This document shows positions 42,948 through 51,620 of a stretch of DNA of 64,000 nt, one piece after another. Every line of letters begins with the position of its first letter. The first letter of the stretch is position 1. The DNA is from DATFVA01 sp963839165 (GTDB taxonomy: Bacteria > Bacteroidota > Ignavibacteria > Ignavibacteriales > Ignavibacteriaceae): assembly GCA_963839165.1 (NCBI GenBank), contig CAWIUG010000006.1, positions 62,001 to 126,000 on the forward strand, read 5' to 3'. The notes beneath the pieces are model-generated. The model saw only the letters and a list, made by a program, of their open reading frames with translations. It was not told the origin of the DNA and ran no database searches. A program made the position numbers and the translations under genes.

Positions 42948-44402
42948 ATGAAATCTATAAAAACCAAATTTATTTTCTTCACTCTTATTTTGATCATTCT
43001 CAGCCTGGTTATCCCCGGGTATTTTCTTATCTCCCAGTTCCGTGAAAATTTTAATCAGCGGTCGGAAAGAATGCTTGAGGCAACACTGGATCTTATGAAC
43101 TACACTCTTGATAACGCAATGCTTGAGGGAAACCAAAAGAATATTCAGTCTATGATCGACGAGATGGGAAAAGGAAAGGGAATTGACCATATAAGGATAA
43201 TAAACCCTGAGGGCACAATTAAGTTTGCGTCCTCCAGGAAGGATATCGGCAGAGAGCTCCGGTCCATTCATCCGAACCTCAATCCTGATTCTCTTTCATC
43301 CGGCAGGATCAGTCTGCTTAATAACAACGAATATCATGCTTTTTCACCGATTCTCAATAAATCAGAATGCCGCGGCTGTCATACCCCGGATGTAATAGCC
43401 TACCTGGATATAGGAGCAAATCTTACCCCTGCCGAGACAAAGTTCTATACAGGAACACGGCATATGGTTTTTCTTGGAATTGCTGTTCTGCTTTTAATTA
43501 CCGCAGGGTTTTATTTCATTTTTCAGTGGTTCATAAACAAACCTCTTCATAAACTTATAAATGCTATGAGAGAGGTAAAGGGTGGGAATCTGTCTGCTCA
43601 TCTTGCTGTTGAAAGAGACGATGAATTCGGTACGGTAAACCGTAACTTTAACCTGATGGTTGACAGGCTGCATGACTCACAGGAGGAGATAACCAAACTC
43701 CATTTTGAACAGCTTCAGCATGCTGACAGGCTTATTACCCTCGGGGAGCTTACCTCGGAAACGGCGCACGAAATAAATAATCATACTGCAATTATAATGT
43801 CACGTGCGGATTACCTTTCATTCGAATCTGAGCAGAAAAACAGTATTTCCGGATATTCAGATGACATCAATGTTATTCTGAGTCAGACTGAAAAAATTTC
43901 TGAGATCACCCGAAACGTATTAAAGCACAGCAAGCGAAGTGAGAAGAATTTCGGTGAGGTTAACCTTTCTGAAGTAGTGGAAGGCACTTTGAAAACCCTG
44001 CAGCCGATACTTAAGAAAAAAAATGTTGAACTGTCAAAGTCGTTAATGCATGAAAAAGCAATAATAAAAGGAGATGCACTCCAGCTTGAACAGGCACTCA
44101 CAAACCTGGTGATAAATTCTCTTGATGCTATAGGGAATGAAGGGCGTCTTATAATTTCACTAAAAGCCGTGAATTCATCCTATGTTCTTTCGGTTGAGGA
44201 TAATGGATGCGGTATAGATGAAACTATCAAGGACCAGATCTTCTCTCCCTTCTTTACAACAAAAACCGGCGGAAAAGGTTCGGGACTTGGACTTTATATT
44301 GTTAAAAATATTTGTAAAAATCATAGCGCTGATATAACAATGGAAAGCGCCGAAGGGAAAGGTACCGCCTTCATAATTACTTTTAATGGAAAGAATTATT
44401 GA
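42948..44402 (+). CDS. sensor histidine kinase with periplasmic c-type heme motif
   Basis: A 484-residue membrane kinase. TM1 is at about 8-26; the periplasmic domain (27-165) has a CXXCH heme-binding motif, CRGCH at 141-145. TM2 (about 168-190, MVFLGIAVLLLITAGFYFIF) is followed by a HAMP domain (FINKPLHKLINAMREVKGGNLSAHLAVERDDEFGTVNRNFNLM). The phospho-acceptor is H274 in TSETAHEINNH, followed by the ATPase boxes (NLVINSLDAIG, VEDNGCGIDE, GKGSGLGLYIVKNI). The heme motif suggests it senses redox, NO or O2 in the periplasm. The ATG at 42948 is chosen over a GTG 21 bases earlier because the frame then begins with a membrane-type N terminus. The partner regulator starts 1 base after its stop. 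Confidence 0.87.
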   Translation: MKSIKTKFIFFTLILIILSLVIPGYFLISQFRENFNQRSERMLEATLDLMNYTLDNAMLEGNQKNIQSMIDEMGKGKGIDHIRIINPEGTIKFASSRKDIGRELRSIHPNLNPDSLSSGRISLLNNNEYHAFSPILNKSECRGCHTPDVIAYLDIGANLTPAETKFYTGTRHMVFLGIAVLLLITAGFYFIFQWFINKPLHKLINAMREVKGGNLSAHLAVERDDEFGTVNRNFNLMVDRLHDSQEEITKLHFEQLQHADRLITLGELTSETAHEINNHTAIIMSRADYLSFESEQKNSISGYSDDINVILSQTEKISEITRNVLKHSKRSEKNFGEVNLSEVVEGTLKTLQPILKKKNVELSKSLMHEKAIIKGDALQLEQALTNLVINSLDAIGNEGRLIISLKAVNSSYVLSVEDNGCGIDETIKDQIFSPFFTTKTGGKGSGLGLYIVKNICKNHSADITMESAEGKGTAFIITFNGKNY

Positions 44403-44403
44403 A

Positions 44404-45774
44404 ATGAAAAAGATATTGATCATTGACGATGAACAGGAAATGCTGAATAGTCTCAGTAAGCTGCTTTCAAGAAATTCGGAATACGATATCAGACTGATTG
44501 ATGATTACCATATTGCAATTAATACCGTATCAAAAGAAAGCTTTAACCTTATAATAACAGATCTTAAAATGAAGGAGAATTCAGGACTTAATATCCTGAA
44601 CACTGCCCTTGAGAATTTTCCCGACTCCAAAATTATCATGATTTCGGGTTACGGTACAATAGAAACAAGTGTGGATGCAATGCGGAATGGTGCATTCGAT
44701 TTCCTCGAAAAACCTTTCACTTCAAAGAAACTATTCGATTCTGTAGAACGTGCGCTCCTGAATGGTTCACAGAGTGAGGTATCGATAGAGGAAGAATTGG
44801 CTGTAGAAATTCCGGGACTTTTGTACAGAAGCAGTAAAATGCAGCAGGTTATAGGTTATGTTAAAAAAATTGCGCCTGGAAATATGAACGTACTGATAAC
44901 CGGGGAAAGCGGCACCGGCAAAGAGCTTATCGCGAGGGCAATTCATACGTTGAGCAAACGGAATAAAAATCCATTCGTACCCGTAAACTGCGGCGCGCTT
45001 CCAGAGCATCTTTTTGAAAGCGAATTATTCGGTCACGAAAGAGGAGCTTTCACGGGAGCTGTAAAAACCAAGCCCGGTCTGCTTGAATTTGCCAACCAGG
45101 GTACATTCTTCTTCGATGAAATCGGGGATATGAGCCTTTCTCTTCAGATAAAACTCCTGAGAATGCTTGAGGAGAGAAAGATACGCAGAATAGGCGCAAG
45201 TAATGAGATTGAGATAGACGTGCGTATTATAGCAGCAACAAATAAAAACCTTGAGAAAGAAGTCGCGGAAAAGAGATTCAGAGAAGATCTCTACTACCGG
45301 TTGAATACGATCAGGGTAGATGTACCTCCACTCAGGGAAAGAAAGGATGATGTTATACTGCTTGCCAGGCATTTCCTTGATGATCTGTGTTTCAGAGAAG
45401 ATAAACCTGTGCTTGTATTTTCAAGGGAAGCAGAGGCAGCACTTAAAAATTATTACTGGCCGGGAAATGTACGTGAAGTGCAGAATCTGATAGGAAGAGC
45501 TTATTTCCTCAGCTCAAACGGGATAGTTGAAAGAGCCGACCTTCCGATACCAACTTCGGATGAGGAAAAAGATACCGACAGTTTACTCCTTAACCCCCCA
45601 TATAAAGAAGCTAAAGAAAAGACATTAGAAAAATTCGAGATCGAATACCTTACTTACCACCTGAAAAGGAATAAAGGAAATATCACCAAAACAGCGGAAG
45701 CTTGCGGGCTCGACCGGAGGTCAATTCACAGACTGATAAATAAATATAATATTATCTATCAGGATGATGAATAG
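44404..45774 (+). CDS. sigma-54-dependent response regulator (NtrC family)
   Basis: A 456-residue regulator: receiver domain (about 1-120, phospho-acceptor Asp in LIITDLKMKENSG), AAA+ sigma-54 activation domain (Walker A GESGTGKE, sigma-54-contact loop GAFTGA within ERGAFTGAVKT, Walker B FFDEIG) and a Fis-type DNA-binding end (NITKTAEACGLDRRSIHRLINKY). The start at 44404 is chosen because the TGA of the kinase is followed after one base by this ATG, and MKKILIIDDE is the normal receiver opening. It pairs with the heme kinase. Targets probably include the M28 peptidase gene downstream. Confidence 0.93.
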   Translation: MKKILIIDDEQEMLNSLSKLLSRNSEYDIRLIDDYHIAINTVSKESFNLIITDLKMKENSGLNILNTALENFPDSKIIMISGYGTIETSVDAMRNGAFDFLEKPFTSKKLFDSVERALLNGSQSEVSIEEELAVEIPGLLYRSSKMQQVIGYVKKIAPGNMNVLITGESGTGKELIARAIHTLSKRNKNPFVPVNCGALPEHLFESELFGHERGAFTGAVKTKPGLLEFANQGTFFFDEIGDMSLSLQIKLLRMLEERKIRRIGASNEIEIDVRIIAATNKNLEKEVAEKRFREDLYYRLNTIRVDVPPLRERKDDVILLARHFLDDLCFREDKPVLVFSREAEAALKNYYWPGNVREVQNLIGRAYFLSSNGIVERADLPIPTSDEEKDTDSLLLNPPYKEAKEKTLEKFEIEYLTYHLKRNKGNITKTAEACGLDRRSIHRLINKYNIIYQDDE

Positions 45775-45802
45775 ATTAATGCATTCACGTTGGGGAAACT
45801 TG

Positions 45803-45818
45803 TTCCTACCGTTAGGAA
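45803..45818. promoter_or_regulatory. inverted repeat, candidate enhancer for the NtrC-like regulator
   Basis: TTCCTA-CCGT-TAGGAA: perfect 6-bp arms with a 4-base spacer. It lies between the regulator gene and a sigma-54-type promoter, about 22 bases upstream of its -24 element. This is closer than usual for an upstream activating site, so the role is a guess. Confidence 0.5.
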
Positions 45819-45840
45819 TAATATTTTTCGATGTTATATC

Positions 45841-45856
45841 TGGGAAAATTTTTGCT
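45841..45856 (+). promoter_or_regulatory. sigma-54-type (-24/-12) promoter
   Basis: TGGGAAAATTTTTGCT fits TGGCAYR-N4-TTGCW with two mismatches and keeps the invariant GG-N10-GC spacing. It lies about 50 bases before the start of the M28 peptidase gene and just after the sigma-54 regulator gene. Confidence 0.6.
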
Positions 45857-45904
45857 TAAGTTAAGGGACACATAATCTTTCATTGAATAATTCTGGGGAG
45901 TTAT

Positions 45905-48247
45905 ATGAAATCAAAGTTACTTTTTTTGTGCGCTATTCTTTTTTCTTTTAATACTTTCCTTTTCTCTCAAACTTCAGTTATCCAGCAAATTATTGACAAC
46001 CTTAACAGCGATTCATTAACCTATTTTGCCGCTCAGCTCTCGGGTGCTGAACCTGTGATTGTAAATGGAACATCTCAGACCATCTTTTCAAGAAATAAAT
46101 ATCAGCCCGGAAATAACTTAGCTGCCGATTTTATTAAACAGAAATTTCAGAGTTATGGACTTTCCGCTTATGATCAGCAATTCAGTTCAACAGGAAGGAA
46201 TGTTCTTGGCAGTATCACCGGTACGGATTATCCGAACAAGGAATTCATCATATGCGCTCATTATGATGATATGCCTTCGGGGACAATGGCTCCCGGCGCG
46301 GATGATAATGGAAGCGGAACAGCCGCTGTTATAGAGGCAGCAAGAGTTCTGTCGCAGTACTCATTTCCGTACACTCTTATCTTTGCGGTATGGGATGAGG
46401 AAGAGCAGGGACTGATCGGAAGTGGTTACTACGCCGCGCAGGCGGCGGGGGCAGGTGATTCTATTCTTGGTGTAGTGAATATGGATATGATTGCATGGGA
46501 TTCTAACAATGATAATATCTGCAACATTCATACAGCCGATGTCGGTATCACTCACGAAATATTTGATAAAATGGTTGAGCTTAATAATCAGTACAACATC
46601 GGGATGGATATCGTTGAGGTATACCCGCAGCAGCCCTACAGCGATAATGCCTCATTCATAGAGAATGGATACTCTGCGGTACTGCTTATTGAGGATGACA
46701 ATGATTTTAATGCTTACTATCATAGTACCAATGATCTGCTTACATACTATGATATCCCTTATTTTAAGAAATCAGCACAGCTTGCTATTGCAACGATTGC
46801 TTCTTATGCCCTGAACCTCAACCTGCAGATTATACATACTCCCTTTGCTTCAGTCGATTATACGGGCGACATGATCCTTACCGCTACTTTCAGCTCAGAA
46901 CTAAATCTGGCAACAGGTTCGGGAGGACCAGTGCTATATTATAGAACAAGTACAGGAGGAGGATTCGGCAATTTCAACCAAGTCGCAGGTGTACCTTATC
47001 GCGGTGATTACACATTTTCATTCACGATCCCCGGACAGCAGCTCGGCACCATTGTGCAATATTATATTGCTGCCCAGGACGAGGATGTTTCTGTAGTAAC
47101 AACTCTGCCGGCCGGTGGGAGCGGGTTTAACCCGCCTGGAAATATTCCGCCTTCGGAATTTCTCCAGTTCTTCGTTGCACCGCAAATGCTGGTTTTCCAG
47201 GATACTGTTATCAATATGAATAACTGGACTTCAACCGGTACATGGGGTATAACAAGCTCTAAATTTGTATCCCCTCCGTATTCAATTACTGATTCACCAA
47301 CCGGTGATTACCAGAACAATTCCAGTTCAGGAATTACTCTAGTAAATCCTCTGGATCTTACCAATGCGCTGGGTGCAACTCTTGAATTTGATGCTCAGTG
47401 GGAAGTTGAAACCGACTATGATTACGCCCAGGCATTAATCTCAACAGATAATGGTGCAAACTGGATACCCCTACAAGGACAATTTACCAATCCTGGCGTA
47501 GGTTCTCAGCCGAATGGAGAACCACTCTATGACGGCGCTCAGCTTACCTGGGTTCATGAAATTATCGATATCAGCGATTATTCAGGCAGTCCGATCAAGT
47601 TGAGATTCCAGTTGACCTCTGACGTTTCATTGATAGAAGATGGTTTCTATGTTGACAATATTAAAATCTATTCGTTCAATGCAGTTCCTGTTGAACTCGC
47701 ATCTTTCAGTGCATCAACCACTGAAGACGGGGTAAACCTCAGATGGCAGACCGCCTCGGAGTTGAATAATAAAGGTTTTGAAGTCCAGAGAAAATCTGAT
47801 GCCTCAGGTGAATGGGTTATGCTGGGATTTGTTAACGGAAATGGAACTTCCACAAGAACAACTGATTATACATTTACGGATAACAAGCCCTTAAATGGCA
47901 GGTCATTTTATAGGCTGAAACAGGTTGATTTTTATGGTACATATAAATTATATAATCCTGTTGAAGTCAGTTTTTCTCCTGTTTTCAGTTTCTCGCTGGC
48001 TCAAAATTATCCAAACCCCTTCAACCCGGAAACAAGAATTAATTTCAGTACAGGAAAGACTGAACTTGTAACACTTAAGGTATACGACGTACTGGGTAGC
48101 GAAGCCGCTTCGTTAGTAAATGAAGTGAAGGAACCCGGAAATTATTCAGTATCATTCGATGGCAGCAAACTGGCCAGTGGAATTTATATCTACAAGCTTT
48201 CAGCCGGCACTTTTACTTCGATTAAGAAAATGATCCTTTCCAAATAG
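45905..48247 (+). CDS. T9SS-exported M28-family metallopeptidase
   Basis: A 780-residue exported enzyme. Signal peptide 1-21; the M28 zinc aminopeptidase domain covers about 60-310, with FIICAHYDDMPSGTMAPGADDNGSGTAA (zinc ligands His and Asp), WDEEEQGLIGSGYYAAQ (catalytic Glu and zinc-ligand Glu) and MDMIAWDSNNDN. A beta-domain follows (about 310-420), then a jelly-roll-like segment (about 430-590, NNWTSTGTW... FYVDNIKIYSF), and a Por sorting domain from about 690 (SLAQNYPNPFNPETRINF to KKMILSK). It probably degrades extracellular peptides. It stands after the NtrC-like regulator and its candidate sigma-54 promoter; a terminator hairpin follows. Confidence 0.9.
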   Translation: MKSKLLFLCAILFSFNTFLFSQTSVIQQIIDNLNSDSLTYFAAQLSGAEPVIVNGTSQTIFSRNKYQPGNNLAADFIKQKFQSYGLSAYDQQFSSTGRNVLGSITGTDYPNKEFIICAHYDDMPSGTMAPGADDNGSGTAAVIEAARVLSQYSFPYTLIFAVWDEEEQGLIGSGYYAAQAAGAGDSILGVVNMDMIAWDSNNDNICNIHTADVGITHEIFDKMVELNNQYNIGMDIVEVYPQQPYSDNASFIENGYSAVLLIEDDNDFNAYYHSTNDLLTYYDIPYFKKSAQLAIATIASYALNLNLQIIHTPFASVDYTGDMILTATFSSELNLATGSGGPVLYYRTSTGGGFGNFNQVAGVPYRGDYTFSFTIPGQQLGTIVQYYIAAQDEDVSVVTTLPAGGSGFNPPGNIPPSEFLQFFVAPQMLVFQDTVINMNNWTSTGTWGITSSKFVSPPYSITDSPTGDYQNNSSSGITLVNPLDLTNALGATLEFDAQWEVETDYDYAQALISTDNGANWIPLQGQFTNPGVGSQPNGEPLYDGAQLTWVHEIIDISDYSGSPIKLRFQLTSDVSLIEDGFYVDNIKIYSFNAVPVELASFSASTTEDGVNLRWQTASELNNKGFEVQRKSDASGEWVMLGFVNGNGTSTRTTDYTFTDNKPLNGRSFYRLKQVDFYGTYKLYNPVEVSFSPVFSFSLAQNYPNPFNPETRINFSTGKTELVTLKVYDVLGSEAASLVNEVKEPGNYSVSFDGSKLASGIYIYKLSAGTFTSIKKMILSK

Positions 48248-48259
48248 AATTTTAATCAC

Positions 48260-48290
48260 GGGGAGGGCGATAATAAACGTCCTCCCCTTT
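48260..48290 (+). terminator. terminator-like hairpin after the M28 peptidase gene
   Basis: GGGGAGGGCG and CGTCCTCCCC pair over 10 positions (one G-U), loop of 8 bases, then TTTG. The T-run is short but the stem is strong. Confidence 0.65.
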
Positions 48291-48368
48291 GTACTTCCCG
48301 TCTCATCACTATCATTCCCTTCCCTTTTTAGTAACTTTGAGAATAATAGTAAGAGCCTGTTTAATCCA

Positions 48369-48866
48369 TTGAGAAATATATTTAAAACAGAAAAGTCGCT
48401 GAAAACCATTGCCGTTTTTGAATTTTCAAAAGGAATTCTTGTACTGCTGGCGGGATTTGGAGTGTTAAGTCTCTTAAATGATAATATTCAGGATAAGTTT
48501 GAGGCGTTTGTCAGCCAGTTTAACTACAGTCCCCGTGGAAAGATAACCAGCAGTATCTATGGGGCAATCACACACCCGAAGGATTCTCTGCTAATAATGA
48601 TAGCATCGTTCGCGATTCTTTATTCTTCTTTGAGATTCGCGGAGGGTTACGGATTATGGCATCAGGCGAACTGGGCCAAATGGATAGGATTGATCTCATC
48701 TCTTATCTACCTTCCGTATGAGATCTACGACCTTGCAAGACACCCTGGGATCTTGCCGGTTATATTTATAATTATTAACCTGGTTGTTATATACGTGCTC
48801 TATACAACCATTACATTTAAACACAAAACTGTTCCTGTTTCAGATGAATATGAAAAAAGAGAATGA
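48369..48866 (+). CDS. DUF2127 membrane protein
   Basis: A 165-residue membrane protein with four hydrophobic segments (about 15-36, 75-90, 99-120, 130-155). FEFSKGILVLLAGFGVLSLL, SLRFAEGYGLWHQANWAKWIG and YLPYEIYDLARHPG match the DUF2127 family of unknown function. The start is a TTG at 48369; no ATG fits, and the family's opening KTIAVFEFSKG follows at the normal distance. It converges with ppsA. Confidence 0.75.
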   Translation: MRNIFKTEKSLKTIAVFEFSKGILVLLAGFGVLSLLNDNIQDKFEAFVSQFNYSPRGKITSSIYGAITHPKDSLLIMIASFAILYSSLRFAEGYGLWHQANWAKWIGLISSLIYLPYEIYDLARHPGILPVIFIIINLVVIYVLYTTITFKHKTVPVSDEYEKRE

Positions 48867-48878
48867 CAGCTGAAACTT

Positions 48879-49364
48879 TCACGATTGCGCAGCCGTTTCT
48901 TCGTGCATTTGAAGTTTATTTTCAAGTTCCGCGACACGTTTTTTCATGTCAAGAACGCTGTCGGGATTAAGGGAAATTGAATCAATCCCTGTCTTAACAA
49001 GAAAGTCAACAACCTCCGGATAATCACTCGGAGCCTGTCCGCATATACTAACCTTTGTATTATTTTTATGCGCTTTTTGAATAAGCATTTCTATCATAAC
49101 CTTAACAGCCTCCTCCCTTTCATCAAACAGATCTGACAGCATTGATGAGTCCCTGTCGACACCCAAAGTAAGCTGTGTAAGATCATTACTGCCAATTGAG
49201 AATCCATCAAAGCGCCGGGCAAATTTATCAGCGAGAACAATATTGGAAGGAACCTCTGCCATTACAAAGATCTTCAACCCGTCCTGTCCTCTAACAAGTC
49301 CATTATCGGCCAGTGCCTCAAGGACTTTGTCGGCCTCAGCCAGGGTACGGCAGAATGGAATCAT
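48879..49364 (-). CDS. ppsA: phosphoenolpyruvate synthase, C-terminal fragment
   Basis: The 3' part of a broken ppsA gene. MIPFCRTLAEADKVL, FVMAEVPSNIVLADKFARRFDGFSIGSNDLTQLTLGVDRDS and SICGQAPSDYPEVVDFLVKTGIDSISLNPDSV are the PEP/pyruvate-binding TIM-barrel end, including the catalytic Cys in CGQAPSD. The in-frame coding sequence really continues upstream to about 49466, where a C/G run has lost one base. It would join the 49385-49993 frame if that run (5 C at 49466-49470) had six. Confidence 0.85.
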   Translation of the reverse strand: MIPFCRTLAEADKVLEALADNGLVRGQDGLKIFVMAEVPSNIVLADKFARRFDGFSIGSNDLTQLTLGVDRDSSMLSDLFDEREEAVKVMIEMLIQKAHKNNTKVSICGQAPSDYPEVVDFLVKTGIDSISLNPDSVLDMKKRVAELENKLQMHEETAAQS

Positions 49365-49384
49365 TATAACAATATTTTTCAGAC

Positions 49385-49993
49385 CTATCTCTTCCCGCGC
49401 CCTTTTAATAGCCCTGCATTCCAGCTCAAAACCTTCCCTGTAATTCTCGCTGTAATATCTTGATGCCCCCTGAATCCGAGCATCGGGTTTTCCTCCTCAG
49501 GTTCAAACTGCTTACCGCCGATAAGTTCTGCATATTCATTAGTTTTAAAGTCGCTCATCCTTACAACTACATCATACGGATACTGCGGCGCTGCTATTTT
49601 TGCAATTCCCCTCGAGAGATGTTCCACAAAATAATCTTCCTTATTTTCAAATCCTTCGGTCAATTCCCTGATCTTTTTCTTAGCGTCTTTATCCTGAAGT
49701 TCATCGTAATGGACAAGTGCCATAGGATGGATTTTAATAATATTGTTAATAATAAATTCCATCCTCGCCAGTCCTATTCCCTCATTCGGAAGTCTCCACC
49801 ATCGATAAGAAGCTGAAGGACTTGCAATGTTCATCTGAATGCGGGTTTTAGTTTCAGGTATTTCTTCCAGCTTAAGATCTTCAACTTCGAAATCAAGTAT
49901 CCCGTCGTAAACAAAACCATTTTCACCCTCAGCGCACGACATAGTTACCTCGCTGCCCATCTTTAAGGATATTTGTTGCTTCCCCTGTTCCAA
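49385..49993 (-). CDS. ppsA: phosphoenolpyruvate synthase, middle fragment
   Basis: The middle of ppsA, from the end of the phospho-histidine domain (EVTMSCAEGENGFVYDG) to the start of the PEP-binding domain (KTRIQMNIASPSASYRWWRLPNEGIGLARMEFII ... PMLGFRG). From 49465 downward the ORF is out of frame (HQDITARITGK...); the true frame gives GASRYYSENYREGFELECRAIKRAREEIGLKN. The start of this frame is also out of frame for about 11 residues. It is not a separate gene. Confidence 0.8.
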   Translation of the reverse strand: MEQGKQQISLKMGSEVTMSCAEGENGFVYDGILDFEVEDLKLEEIPETKTRIQMNIASPSASYRWWRLPNEGIGLARMEFIINNIIKIHPMALVHYDELQDKDAKKKIRELTEGFENKEDYFVEHLSRGIAKIAAPQYPYDVVVRMSDFKTNEYAELIGGKQFEPEEENPMLGFRGHQDITARITGKVLSWNAGLLKGRGKR

Positions 49994-51296
49994 CTATAGC
50001 GGGTATACCGAGTTCACGGCTTACTATAGCAGCGTGTGAAGTCCTGCCGCCGTAGTCAGTAATAATACCGGAGGCGCGTTTCATTACCGGAACCCAGTCG
50101 GGATCTGTCATACCGGTTACAAGAATCGCATCATCCTCAAACCTGTCAATTTCATCTGCACTCTTGAGCACCAGAACCTTCCCGGCAGCAATTGCTCCGC
50201 CGATACTGCGGCCTTTAATAACAGGTTCTTTTTTCTCTTTGAGTTTATAAGCCTTCATTGACTGTGCTGTTTTCTGCGACTGCACTGTTTCGGGGCGTGC
50301 CTGGACAATAAATAACTCTTTAAGCTGACTATCTTTAGCCCATTCAATATCCATCGGGGTTTTATAATACTTCTCAATAACTACAGCCCAGCGGGCAAGC
50401 TTTATAATTTCTTCATCTGTAAGAACAAAACTCTTCTGCTCTTTCTTTGAAGTTTCCACATTCTTTGTATTACCTGAATCCCCCCTCGAATAAATCATCT
50501 TTTTTTCTTTATCACCCAGTTTTTTCTCTATAACAGGAACCACTTTTTTATCATCAAGCAGCTTTTTATAAACCTGGTATTCATCGGGATTAACAGCACC
50601 CTGAACGACATTTTCTCCGAGTCCCCATGCCGCGTTAATAACTACCACATCCCTGAATCCTGTCTCAGTATCAAGTGTAAACATAACCCCGGAGCCTGCT
50701 TTATCAGACCTTACCATTTTCTGAACTCCCACAGAAAGTGCTACTTTCATATGGTCGAATCCTTTCTCGTTCCTGTAGCTTATTGCACGGTCTGTAAACA
50801 ACGAGGCATAGCAGTTTCTGCAGGCTTCGAGCAGATCATCCTCTCCCGAAATATTAAGAAAAGTTTCCTGCTGTCCCGCAAAGCTCGCATCCGGAAGATC
50901 TTCAGCGGTAGCGCTGCTTCTTACGGCAACATCAACATTTTTGGTTTCATACAATTCACTTAAAGCTCTGTATGCTTTTGACACGGCCTGCCTTATTTCT
51001 CCCGGGAAGTCTTTCTTATGAAACAATTTCCTGATTTCTTTACCAATCTGGGTGAGATTTGAATTATCACCCTTAAGCTTTTTAACAAGGTTTCCGATTT
51101 CTTCTCCGATATTATTCTGTTTCAGAAATTCCCTGTAAGCTTCAGCTGTTGTAGCAAAACCCTCGGGTACTTTTATTCCCTCCGGCTTCAGGGAAGATAT
51201 CATTTCGCCAAGAGAGGCGTTTTTACCACCGACAATCTTAACATCATCGTTAGTCAGACTGTCAAACCATCTGATATACTTTTTATCTTCTTTCAT
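49929..51296 (-). CDS. ppsA: phosphoenolpyruvate synthase, N-terminal fragment (frameshifted)
   Basis: PpsA makes phosphoenolpyruvate from pyruvate and ATP, the first step of gluconeogenesis. This fragment has the nucleotide-binding domain (KYIRWFDSLTNDDVKIVGGKNASLGEMI, about 6-33; SAGSATAEDLPDASFAGQQETFLN-type segment near 117-139; WGLGENVVQGAVNPDEYQVY) and the phospho-histidine motif GGRTSHAAIVSRELGIPAIVGTG (about 419-441). It goes out of frame near 49952, at KDGQ, after which RGNYVVR replaces EVTMSCAEG. The ATG at 51296 is chosen over the TTG two codons earlier. Removing one base at about 49952 and adding one in the C run at 49466-49470 restores one ORF over 48879-51296. Confidence 0.85.
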   Translation of the reverse strand: MKEDKKYIRWFDSLTNDDVKIVGGKNASLGEMISSLKPEGIKVPEGFATTAEAYREFLKQNNIGEEIGNLVKKLKGDNSNLTQIGKEIRKLFHKKDFPGEIRQAVSKAYRALSELYETKNVDVAVRSSATAEDLPDASFAGQQETFLNISGEDDLLEACRNCYASLFTDRAISYRNEKGFDHMKVALSVGVQKMVRSDKAGSGVMFTLDTETGFRDVVVINAAWGLGENVVQGAVNPDEYQVYKKLLDDKKVVPVIEKKLGDKEKKMIYSRGDSGNTKNVETSKKEQKSFVLTDEEIIKLARWAVVIEKYYKTPMDIEWAKDSQLKELFIVQARPETVQSQKTAQSMKAYKLKEKKEPVIKGRSIGGAIAAGKVLVLKSADEIDRFEDDAILVTGMTDPDWVPVMKRASGIITDYGGRTSHAAIVSRELGIPAIVGTGEATNILKDGQRGNYVVR

Positions 51297-51311
51297 GAAC
51301 AAACTCTTTCG

Positions 51312-51593
51312 CTATGAATATAATTTTCGGAGAATTCTATTGTATCCCTCATCGATCTGACCGTCGATCTTATTTATCTCACCTCTTATGGTTTCGAAGT
51401 TATTACTGCCGGGATTTTTTAATTCCTCAACTTTTATCTTCATTTCATCAAGTTTCAGCAGCATATCTTCAAACTGATCAGAAATATTGTCTGATGAATT
51501 ATTAAGCTTCCCCTGGAGACCTACGAATTTCGACCTCCATTCTACAATCTTTTTTTCACCCTTCGATATTTCTTCATCCTGAAACGCTAACAT
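51312..51593 (-). CDS. small coiled-coil hypothetical protein
   Basis: A 93-residue soluble, almost fully helical protein (DEEISKGEKKIVEWRSKFVGLQGKLN, LKLDEMKIKVEELKN, GEINKIDGQIDEGYNRILRK), resembling the sll1863-like protein at 37016 in style but not clearly in sequence. The ATG at 51593 is chosen because GGAGG stands 5 bases before it; the TTG four codons earlier is less likely. It lies 15 bases before the ppsA start on the same strand. Confidence 0.55.
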   Translation of the reverse strand: MLAFQDEEISKGEKKIVEWRSKFVGLQGKLNNSSDNISDQFEDMLLKLDEMKIKVEELKNPGSNNFETIRGEINKIDGQIDEGYNRILRKLYS

Positions 51594-51620
51594 TTTAGCC
51601 TCCAAAGTTTATGCAAAAAA

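Noticed and set aside
49385..49993. Separate small gene between the ppsA halves
   Set aside because: Its translation is the middle of PpsA and its ends are out of frame; it joins its neighbours after two one-base corrections.
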